From Maylandia zebra (lineage: Eukaryota; Chordata; Actinopteri; Cichliformes; Cichlidae): a stretch of DNA of 64,000 bases. The notes under the pieces were generated by a model. It ran no database searches and was not told where the DNA came from. It saw only the letters and a program-made list of their open reading frames with translations. The translations under genes were made by a program, and so were the position numbers. Below, one piece after another: positions 15,101 through 27,100 of the stretch; the stretch's first letter is position 1, and every line of letters begins with the position of its first letter. The DNA lies in the NCBI RefSeq assembly GCF_041146795.1, contig NC_135182.1, forward strand, positions 33,400,509 through 33,464,508, given 5' to 3'.

Positions 15101-18100
15101 AGTCCATTATTACACTCTTAAATCCTACTACTTATTCTTGCGCTGTTTGGGATCTTATAAAGCTTCAAACGACGCGTCGACTATTAAATTAGTCGTCGAC
15201 GATTTTGATAGTCGACGTAATTGTGACTAGTAGACTAATCATGATAGCCCTAGCGCATAGACACAGACAACAGTAATGAGCCGTTCCCCGACCCGAAGGT
15301 GCAGAGAACAAACCCTCTCGTCCATCGGGGAAAACTCTAATGTATAGGCAGCAAGCTGAGGAGATACCCACCCCGAGCCCGCTGTCTCTCACCTCAGGCA
15401 ACTCTAACCAAACTATATCTAGCTGGTACCTCTTGACCTCAAGTACTAGCTCAGGCTCCTTTCCCATCAGAGAGGTAATGTTCCATGCCACAGTAGCTGA
15501 TTTTGTAACCCTATCCCAGGCAGAGTGAACTATTCCCTGGATTTTCTTCTCTTAGGGTTTTTTTAAAATCACTCTTTGTCTGGTCCCTCACCCAGGACCA
15601 ATTTACCATGGGAGACTCTACCGACAAGATAGCCTCTTGGATCCCTGGGACACACAAACTCCTCTACCATGATAAGGTAGTGATTCACAAGGGGGCCATA
15701 AAATTATACATCTAAAGCTGAAGATGGAGCCAATTTATATATATAATTATATAATTTATATATGTTATTACATCATTATTACATTTGCTATTATATCAGT
15801 ATGGCCCAGAATCTCCGAGGAATGTTTCTTGCACCTTGTTGAATCTAGAAGAAGAAGATGCACACCACTTCTTCCGTTGTCCTCCACTTGTCCATTTTTC
15901 TCAGATTTTTTTGAAGAACAAACTGTGCACCATTTTGAGATGCCAAGTTTTCAGCTTGAATATAATTGTGAAAAATCCTGTTTTATGTTTGTCTAACTGT
16001 GTTATCTGTGATATTTTATGTAGTCAGGCAAAGAAATGGGAACAGATGACATGCTTAAAGAAAAATAATTTAAAGTTGGTTCTTGACTAAGATGTGAATA
16101 CAAAACAGTTAGTTGCCTTTGTTATGCTTGGATGATTCATAGATCAGTGTAAAGCGCCAAAAGAAACAAAACAAATTAAAAAAAATATTCTGCTGAAAAT
16201 TGCCAGATACAAGAACTGGAGTGAAAATCAAGGGAAAAGCAGCCAATGTTCAAATAAAAACTTGACTTGCTGTGTATTTGAATGTGATATATTAATGTGC
16301 AAGCTTTTCTTACCTGAATACACTGTCTATCACTGGGGTAAAGTACAATATGAACCTTCTTCAGGTGCTTGGGTTTTCTCTTTTTGCTAAACTCTAAGAT
16401 TTTATCCAACATCAAGGAGGCTACGACAGCTGTTGGGAAACACAGGTCTCCAGTGCCAATTGCAGGCAAGGATATGGAGGTTAGATTATTATTCTCTGCC
16501 ATGTCCAAACAATCCATAAAGATTCCTTGCAAACACTGTAAGGCAACAAATAAATACTATTTAATAATAATAATGATAGTAATAAATATAATGACATTTA
16601 GTTTCAGTAATATTCATATGTCATCAATTTTAGACTGTAGAGATTATTTAAAATATATTATTTATGATGAGAATACATTACCTTTTCAGATGTGCATTGT
16701 CCATTATCCCAGTGAGGTGCAACTGTGTGAAAAACCTTTTTGTTCTTTAGTTGGCAGCCCTCAGTAACAATGATCTCACCAACATTTCCAGTAGCACCCT
16801 GTGCATTTATTGACTGCTGAAGTTTGGGTCCAGCTGCACGCAAGATGGCTTTTGAAACTGCACCTCTGTTCAGGTTGAGGTTTGGAGGCACACTGTTCAC
16901 AATCACCTCTGTCTAAAAGTTTATGAAAGTGAACATAACTATTATAAACAATAAAACAAAAAACAATAATAAAAGAAACCGTCAAACCCTTCACTATTAA
17001 AGATAATTTATAACTAGAGGATAGGGTGATTAGTTAATCTACATGTGTACTCTTGTAGTCTGGCATCTTGTGTGAGTAAAAAATCTGGCATAAAGTAACT
17101 ACGTGCTCTGGATTAAGTATAATAAGAATCCAAATTACCATGGTAGCCTCTATATTTCCCTTTGTAAGAAGGATGTCCAGACCCTCTTTGGACTGTATAT
17201 GATACAAGTACTGGTCAGATCCAGTAGGCTGCAGAACTGGCCTATCGACTAGTTGAACCAGGCAACCAGTTTTAGTTTTGATTGAGGAAACATACAGCGC
17301 TTCATTTTCCTGGAAGAGCTTCTTCACTCCAGACTTGAAGACATTCAGACTTTCAAAGACTACAGCAGAGACGGCACCTTCAACCACAGTCTTGCAATGT
17401 GTCACATTCACTCTGGATCCACTCAGACAGATGGCCTCATTTCTGTAGGACACTCTCACCTTGTCTTTCACTTTCTCCATCCAAGATGTGTTGAAATGTT
17501 TCAAGTATTCAACGACAGCATTAGCTTTGACCACAACAGTTTCTTCTATGTGAGCGTTCTGTGTTAAGAAGACACCAAGCTGATGCTGAACATTTTTGAC
17601 ACTATCCTTGTAGCCTGACACCACGACTTGTTGAGCAGTTGTGTTGATTCGAGTTCTGCATGGCTTACTGTTAGCCTGCTCTAAGTGACTGACCAGCTGC
17701 TGCCACTCTGGCTTCTTCAGGACATTACTGTCTTCAACATTAATGTACTGAGATGTTAACAGCTGTCCTAGATGATCCTGAGCATGAGACAGATCTGTGT
17801 CAGAAACAGCAAGGAGCTGCACCCTGTTCCCACTGATTTCAAACGCTGCGTTTATTCGATGAGATGTGAGGAGAGCACCTGTAAGCTCCTCTTGTTGCTC
17901 ATCCTTCAACAGTTCAAGCACATATTTATCTACTTCCAGATTCTGTCGTTTTAATGCAAGTACTGCATCAAATATAGCATTGATTGCTGCATTAATCTCT
18001 TCCCCTAAACCAGTTATTTTCAGATTAGGACTCTCTGGTGACAATTTGAGTTCTGGATACACAAGTAGAAGTTTGTCCATGAGGCCATTCTGACATAGGA

Positions 18101-21100
18101 GATGAAAAACTGATGGTGACACTTTGATCTCTTCGGTTTTACTTGATTTCTCCCTGTGGATCTTGTTAATAATTTCAGAAAGAGATTTCTCCAGTCTGTC
18201 GACATCACTAACAGGACCAGCCACTGATAAAGCACCTCTGTTTTTATCAGGTACTACGATCACATTTTCATTCAGTAACATCTCTCTGATCTTTTTCTCA
18301 GACTCTTTCCATGCATCTGAATCTGGACAGAACTTCACAGATTTGAACTTTGACACAGATTGTGCAAACGCTGACTTCACAGTATCAGTCCATTCTTTGA
18401 TGATGGCTTTGGCATCCTTTTGCTTTAGTAGAGAAGATACAGGACTCAAGGTCACAGTGGTTTGGTGGAGCTTGACGATGCAGAAATGTTTTTCCATTTC
18501 ACTACAAATGGTCTGTGCTGCTGATTTATTTTTAGCTAGGTATCTCAGGATAGCACTGTCAATGGGCTCTGAGATGGCAGCAGGAAGTTTTAGTGAAGGC
18601 TTTTCTTTGCCATAGAGGGCTCTTTTAAAATATTTAGAAAACCAATTAACTGTGGCCTCTTCATTCTTTTCAACAGCTGTAATAAAAAAACAAAAACCTT
18701 GAAAAACATGTGAAACATTGTAGATATGAAAGACTTTTTCTTCCTGTTCACTGCATGCAGTGTTGGGGAGTAACGGAATACATGTACCAGTGTTACATAT
18801 TTAGAGTACAAAATATGAGTAACTGTATTCCTTTACTGTTACTGTTTAAAAAGGTGGAATTCAGAATACAGTTACTTTGTAATGCCTGTATTGCAATCTC
18901 GCGGCCTCACTTGCGGCCCGCTTAATGACATGAAAAAATATTTTTTTAAAATTATTAGTCAAAAATTAATTTAATATGAGGCATATTCCTAAAGCAGTGG
19001 TCCCCCAACCCCTGGGCAATGGACCGGTTCCGGTCCGTGAGTCGTTTGGTACCGAGCTGCGAGTTGGGGCTCGGGTATGAAATGTATGGTTTTCAGGAGT
19101 TCTATTGGTTTTTATTTTATTTTATTTATCATTTTTATTGCTAACTCGGTTTCTCTGGGTCTTTTCCCGTGTGTTATGAATTAATCTTCTGTTTTTTTGG
19201 TAATTGTACTTTTGTAATTATTTTGTTGTATTATTATTATTATATAGTATTATTTTGTTGCCTTAAAGGCCAGTCCATGGCTCAAAAAAGCTTTGGAACC
19301 GCTGCCCTAAAGAATGTTTGCTTCATCGTGCTGCAGGGAGAATGGACTGCCATACCCGCTATGTGTCTTGTGAGCACGAGGCAGGGATATAAAGGAGAGT
19401 CAAAAAATACTAGGTGTCACTGACCAGAAACGGGAGCTGGAAGCATGCAAATATAATAATAACCACTGCAGCCAAGAAGAGTGCCTGACGAGCCCAGTTG
19501 TAAGTAAGCTATTAAGACTCGACTGTACACCGTGTTCGTGTTTTCCTCCGAAACAATAAGTTCAGTTGGAGCAGCCTTTCAATGCCTCTCTCTGTCTCTC
19601 ACTAGCAAAGTTAACCCAGACAACAAAGTAAAGCTAGTTTTTGGTTATGAGCCTGACACGGAACCCAATGTATTAGCCACAGGTCCCTTTACTACGGTTC
19701 GGAGCCGTGAACCTGTTTTATATATGCGCGGAATAGTTTTCGTTATGAGATTGCTGCCAAGGGTCCACCCTACTGTTACTCATTTTATATTAAGATTTAA
19801 AAATCTAGTTGGTATTGGCATGGCGAGTAACCTTCAGTAATAGTAATAAATCACACAGTAATAGTACATTCATGTAGCTGTAAAAAGCATGATAATATAT
19901 TAAGTAATCCAAAGTATTCAAAATATGTTACTCTGATTGAGTAATGTAACAGAATACGTTACAAAATACATTCTGGGACATGTATTCTGTAATCTGTAGT
20001 GGAATACATTTTAAAACACTGCACCTTCCCAACACTGCATGCATGGCACATGATTGGTGTGTTGGATATTTCAGTACTTACATTTCATGTTGTTTTTATC
20101 CAATTGGACTTCCTGTGTGGAACAAATAAAAATATACATTTTATTCACCATTTTTTTTATTATACTGAAGTCTTGTGTGACCAGTGCCATAAATAGCTGT
20201 TGGTCTTAAAAGTAATCTAGCCAAAAAGCCAAACCCATCTGTTCTCTGATTGGATTGCTAAATTTGTGATTGACATGACATTGACCAATCAGCTGCAAGG
20301 AAGAAAAATCGGGTCAAATTTTGTACATGTAAGCTGAGAGTTACACACAGCCAGGGAGCCTGAGCGCAGAGTTTTACACATAGTTTTTTGCTTTGTATCT
20401 GTAAGCAGACCTTAACAAAAAATCTGTAACTTATATTCTCATCTGTTGATGCACAAATATAAAATTTTCACATATTTTGGTTTACAAGGTTACAAAACAC
20501 AGTTCACAAATGCGCATTTGATCTACAAGTACAAAATATTTATGACAACATTTTGAGCCCATAAAGGTACAGGAAGTATGAAACAACAGCAGAAGAGCAT
20601 TCCTAAAGGAGGGTTATGCTATAATAGACAGTAAAAGAATATTTATATTTCTTCATACATTCTTATATAGTTCTATATTGTGTATTTTGTTGTACAGTTA
20701 TTTTATTTTCAACTTTAATTTATATATTTTATCTTATTCTCCCAGTTAAATTTACCCTTCATTCTAATTTGTGTTGTACAGTTATTTCATTTTTAACCTT
20801 AATTTATATCTTATTCCTTCCTAGTTAAATTTACCCTTTTTAATTTTTCATATTTATTTCCTATCTTATTCATAGCCTTTTCCTTTTTTGTTTTCTTTAG
20901 GTCACGAGCAGTTGTCCAAGCATTTCACTACATATCGTACTGTGTATGACTGTGTACGTGACAAATAAAATTTGAATTTGAATTTGAATTTGAATCGATC
21001 TGTGAGATACACTTAAAAAAGTCACTACAAGTTAAGTAAAAAAAAAAGAAAAAAAATGTGAGGGTTGCAAAGCAATGTTTTAGCTATGTGTTGAGCTAGA

Positions 21101-24100
21101 GGGAGTTATAATTGCTACTCATAAAAACAGGGTAGTACTTTGATAATGTGTATGAGTATTGTTATAATGACATATGTAGGACACTAGGCTTATTCCTGCT
21201 TGAAGCATTCTTTTTCTTCTCGTAAGGGCCAAAAGAAGCTGGTATTGTTCTTGTTTTGTATTTTGTTATTTCCTTTTCTTCACCTTTTATTTGGCTGTTC
21301 TAATAAGTTCTTTAAATGTTTGAGGCTTAAAAACAGCGTTAAACATAAGGCCACGTTTTTATTTTGCAAAGAAATCAAGGCAAACATTCTGTTGTTTAGA
21401 ATGTTTGCCTTGCCTTGCATTATTAGAATGCGGTGTAGACTTCGTGGCCCAACATATCCCAGAATGCATAGCGCGGCGGTGGGTGTGGATAATTTTGCCG
21501 AAAAAATGATGAGGGGCGCCCGAAGAGTAAACTTTAAGTACTGAATATTATGTCACTTATTTATGTGCAAATCTGAGGCTGCGTACTTTAAGGCTGCAGA
21601 CCCTGAATTGGGATACAGCCAGTGTCTGTAAGCTCAGTCTGCGTTATGTTTCCTGTTTTACTTTGAAAGTCCGTGTCTCATGTAAATGCATCTGGTTTTG
21701 CTTCCTTTGTCTCGTTAGGCCTGATTTGCCCCAGCTGTGTTTCCCTCCTGTTTCCCTCCCAACAGCAATATGTCCATTTTATGAAATGGACATATTCCCG
21801 TCTCTTCACTTTTCTGAAACAAGCAGACAAGAATATTACAGTAATATGTAAGCTATGTCCTGGGGAGAAAAAACTATCAGCTGCTGTTAATAGCACGAGT
21901 AATCTACTGAAGCACCTGACACGAGAGCATAGATGAACACTTCTGAGTGATCCTTGTTCATCATCCATGGATAACACCGCGGCAACTCCTGCTAAGCAGG
22001 CAAAACTTGATTTTACTTTAGCAGCACAGAAAGCATCTGAAGGTGAGCTTAAAAAAATGATTGAAGGCTACATTGTGGAAGAGATGCTACCACTGCGTAC
22101 TGTAGAGTCTCAGTCTTTAAAAATAAATAAATAAATAGATATCTATCTCATTCTTTCACGGTTTTTTCAGTGCACTCTCTGAACACTTAGATGGCACACT
22201 TGTTCTTGGAGGTGATTATTTTTTGGTCAGCAGCTCACTGCTGAGCGACATTTCAGACACTGAGATTCACCCTATAGGTGTCAGCGATCACGCTCCTGTA
22301 TCTTTAACACTAATGCACAAGAATAATACTACGCCAAGTAAAAACTGGAGATTTAATACATCACTACTTAAAGATGAAGACTTTATTAAATATTTTAAAA
22401 AAGAGTGGACTTCATATTGAGACTATAATGACACTCCCGAAACATCAGCTTCTGTTCTATGGGAAGCAGGGAAAGCTGTGATGAGAGTTAAAATAATTTC
22501 TTCCTCATCACATAACAAGAAAAAAGAAAACAAAAATATTCAGGAATTAGAAAAAACCATCAAATCACTAGAAGAAGCCTACACGTCCCACCAAGATCAG
22601 GAAACATTGAACAAAATACGCAAAACAAAACTAGAATTAAATGAGATAATTGATTTAAAAAAAAAAAATTCTTAGTACAAAGACTACGCCTACAAAATTA
22701 TGAACATGGTAATAAATCCGGTCAATTTCTAGCAAACCAGCTAAAAATAAATGAAGAAAAAACAACTATATGTGCTGTTCAAGATTCATCTGGGAACACA
22801 ATATATGAACCGAAACAAATAAACAACATTTTCAGGGATTTCTATAAAACGTTGTATTCACCACAAATAAACCCATCTAAAAAGGAAATTGATCAGTTAT
22901 TGGACAACATAACTCTTCCAAAATTATTGGACACTCAAGCAATGGCACTGGATTCGCCACTGACATCAGGTGAACTCCAGGAAGCTCTGATAAGTATGCC
23001 CAATAATAAGGCTCCAGGTCCAGACGGCTTTCCTGCAGAATTCTGGTCGATTCTAGCACCAGTTTTCTACAGAACATTGTTGGAAATCAAAGAAAAGGGC
23101 AGACTTCCATCAAATATGAATTCTGCAAACATTAATCTCCTGCTAAAACCAGGCAAAGACCCTGTATATCCCTCAAGCTATCGTCCAATATCTCTTATAA
23201 ATGTAGACCTTAAAATAATCTGCAAAGCTCTCTCGAAGAGACTGGAGAAAATAACCCCCCTCTTAATTCATCCTGACCAAACTGGTTTCATAAAAGGTAG
23301 GCACTCATCAACAAATACACGTAGATTACTAAATTTGATAGACTACTCATACAGTAAAAACATTGAAACTACAATATTTTCTTTAGATGCAGAAAAAGCA
23401 TTTGACAGAGTTAACTGGAAATTTCTATTTGCAACTTTACACAAATTTGGTTTTGGATCCTCTTTCATAAACTGGTTAAAAATATTATATAATTCCCCAA
23501 CAGCTTGTGTTAGAACAAATGACCAGACATCCTCCAGCTTCTGTCTCCTGAGGGGCACCAGGCAGGGATGCCCACTCTCCCCTTCACTGTTTGCAATTTT
23601 TATTGAACCACTAGCAGCAGCAATTAGACAGAATTCAGTAATTAAGGGCATAAAATGCAAGAACGTGGAACATAAAATCAGCCTTTATGCGGATGATGTG
23701 TTACTCTTTCTCCAAAATTCACAAACCAATATCTCTGGGGTGATTTAATTGATAAACTCTTTTGCAAGAATATCAGATTACTCAATTAACTGGTCAAAAT
23801 CTACAGTTCTACCAATTAATTGCTCCCTCCATAATTCCTCTTCTACACTACTGCAATCGGGAAATATAAAATATTTAGGTATTAATGTTTCTCCCAAGCT
23901 TGCAGATCTAACTAAATTAAACCATATCCCACTTTTAAAGAAGGTAGAAGGTGATCTGGTTAGATGGAAATGTCTACCCATATCACTCATGGGAAGGGTT
24001 GCCGCTATAAAAATGATGGTCTTACCAAAAATTTATTTATTCTCAATGATCCCAACTAAACCACCACAAGATTGGTTCAGATCTCTAGATTCATGTATGT

Positions 24101-27100
24101 CCAAATTCCTTTGGAAAAATAAACCCCCGCGTATCAGCTTAAAAACACTACAAAAGACCAAGGATAAAGGAGGACTAGAACTACCTAACTTTCAGCACTA
24201 CTTCTTAGCCAACAGGCTTCAGTTTATCTCAGGATGGCTAAAACACACCCTCTTAGATGAACCTTGGCTAGATGTAGAACAAGCACTTTGCAATAATCTA
24301 GAGATCTCAGACCTACCATTTATCAGCTCAAACATCCAACGACATGAATGCTTCAAAAGCATCAACATCAGCTCTTCTCTGACAGCATGGTGGGAGTTTC
24401 TAAAATTGACGGCGTCTTCATTAATCCCATGCAAACGTACACCTATCTGGAACAACCCTGACATATTACAAAACAATAATATGATAAACTTTTCAGATTG
24501 GAGTGGTAAAGGAATCAAATATTTAGAACATGTACTAGAAGGAACAGACTTTATTACGTTTGACGGACTAGTTACACAATATGGGATCAACAAGAAAAGA
24601 ATTTTAGAATATCAACAAATTAAATCCATAGTAAAAAAGAAATTTAAACCGGGTCAAGTTGAACTACAAACACCACCAAGTGTGGTTCAATTTCTTACTC
24701 TTAAACCCCCCAAATTACTATCCAAAATATACAGAATGCTTTCTAAAACAGATGAATCAATATCACTTCCTTTTTCTTTTTCTTCTTTTTTTTGCCTGTC
24801 CCGTTTGGCTCTTTTGCCATCAGAATTCTTGTCTAAAGGCAAAGAAAGATGCCCAACGGATTTACTTTACCAAATTGACCATCCCAGCCTTGCCGTAATG
24901 GTCCATTTGATTCACCTTTTATTGTTTATTTTATTTTCACTTACTGAATACGGGACAGACTTGACTGGGGGAAAGAAGGGGAGAAAGAAAGAGGGAAAGA
25001 GAAACAGCTGAGAAGAGGGACGGGGGAGAAGGGCAAAAGACAAAAACCAACAGAACGGGCAGAGAAAAAAAATGCATATATCAATCACCTGGATCACCTG
25101 CTGAGAAAGGAAAAAAGAAAACAAGCAGAAGAGAACAAGAGTAATAGAATAAACAACATCACAATGATATATGGGAATATGACAGTAAATACTAAATATT
25201 AAACATTATTGTGCAGCACATAAGATCAACAGAACACAGTGTGCTTTGAGGTAGGAGCCAAAAAGGGTGTAGTTTGTGGGTGTGATCACCCGTGTGTACA
25301 CCTGTGAGCATGGACGCGCTTGTTTTTTTTAAAAAAAAGGTTCCTTCATGTAATGATCTGCTAGAGGGTGTGGGGGGGCCACAGCCCCGTCCTCCAGGGC
25401 ATGAAGCAGGTATGGAGGAGATCAAAACTCCAGACATCCAGAGGCCCCCAGAACACAAGAGACCAAGGAAGACCAACAGAGGGGCAGCCGCGCCACTGTC
25501 CCAGAAAGAGCTGAGGAGAGTCCCAGATGAGGGCTCACTCAGCAGCCGCGGAGCAGAAGCCAGGGGGGGTTGCAGTGACGCGCCCGTGAGCTCCGCCGGC
25601 AGCCAGCCGTGCCTGAGTGACCGAGCCCCAGGCCGAGAGGCCGGGGGCACCCCACCTCCGAAGTGGCCCGAGCGAGCCCCAGGCTCCAGGCCCCGATAAG
25701 CGGCCGCCAAGGAGTGAGCCGGTGTGTACCTGGACGCCCATCCCCGGACACAAAGAACCACCAACGCACCGATGTCTGAGGGAGTCCGCCACTGGCAGGG
25801 GAAGTGGTGGTAGGGGGAGATAGGCCTCCAAACCTTGGAGGGCCTAAGATGTCCCCAGAGAGGTGGCGCCTGACACCCAACCTGACATATAGACACAGAA
25901 ATACAGGCACACACATATACAAACATCCATTCCCACCCTCATGCTCTCATATGCACTTACTCCACACTCAACCAACGTGGAGAGAGACATAAAGAGACGC
26001 TGTACACACGATCACACTCCCCAAGCGTACTCAACAAACCGGGTCTAGGTACCCTTGCCGGAGGGGGGAACTGCACCCAGACCCAGGTGGTGTTACCCTT
26101 TTCCCTGCGGTGGGGGGAGGCAGACCGCCCCGACTCCGCAGCAGCAGGGAGGCCCCACACTCCAGACCGCAGTCGGACGGCCAACTCCTCCTCCTAGCCC
26201 CCCCCCCCCGCTCCAGCAGGTCGCAGAGAATGGGGGTGAGAGAAGACTCCAAACCTCCCTCCACCCGCTCATTGTAGTGTTGATGCATGTGTGTTCTAAG
26301 GTGCATTTAAAACCCAGGAGGGCATGGAGCTACCTGCCAGAGAGCAGCAGGTAAGCGCATGGTCCGTCCTGCTAGCCCTCAATGTCTACGTGTATTTAAC
26401 ATTGAGAGGTGGGCAATGACGCCAGGGGTGGGGTGTACACCCTCATGGTACTTTGGATTCCGTGTATCGTGCCCACCCCCAAGATCCTATATGTATGTGT
26501 AATGAGAGTGTGAGTAATGTGAATGTCTAAGTTGTGGGATAAAATTGAGGCAGAGGCAGCCAGAAGGGGACAGGGGGGGGTAGCCTCCTCTGCACCCTGG
26601 TGACATACCCCAACTTCAAGGTCCTGCATGTGTGGGTGGTTGTGGTGGAGCGGGAAGAGGGAGGCAGCTGGAGATGGGGAGGGAAGGAAGGGAGGGGCAA
26701 GTGACCCCTCCCTGGGGCCAGCTCCCCCGCTGACCCCAGTAGGCACCCCCATACTCCGCGACCCGCCAGGGAAAGGGGGCCCAGGCCCATCCAGACCGGG
26801 GCCCAGCGCAGCAGCGCCTCCCGGCCCCACAGAGCCCGGGACAGTCCACCCAACCCCACCACAGAGAAAACTGCACCCACCCCACCATCCACTCATCTTC
26901 CAGACTACATAAGACAATAAACACCCAGGCTGAGATCTTCCTCCACCTCTCCTGTGTCTCCCCCTCCTGCAGAGAGAGCTCCTGAGGAGAGGAAAGCTCC
27001 TGCGAGATGTGACAATCTTCCCCACCAGTTGAAGAGCCCCCCAGGTGGCTCGATGCACCGGCGGCACCCTGCTCCAGGGCTGGGCCCCCATGCACCCACC

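Larger units (their letters stand above)
13060..15560 (-). mobile_element. LINE relic (endonuclease and reverse transcriptase) with nested insertions
   Basis: Minus strand. Endonuclease part at about 15261-15500 ([14 protein letters not shown]), reverse-transcriptase part at about 13060-14143 ([45 protein letters not shown]). Interrupted by a SINE (13614-13916) and an hAT element (14152-15252). Stops make it a pseudogene; the clade is uncertain. Confidence 0.7.

Noticed and set aside
18124-18615. Long plus-strand frame opposite copy A exon 6 (and its twin at 49195-49617)
   Set aside because: Antisense shadow of the PARP14 exon; its hydrophobic, Ser-rich translation is typical of a reverse-complement frame and matches no family.
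21200-21544. 114-codon plus-strand frame
   Set aside because: No recognisable domain; partly overlaps hAT terminal sequence related to the 14152-15252 element.
25192-25926. 244-codon minus-strand frame in the GC-rich block, plus similar frames to 27241
   Set aside because: Open because of high GC content; no domain, all frames on both strands are open, and it lies inside a retroelement insert.
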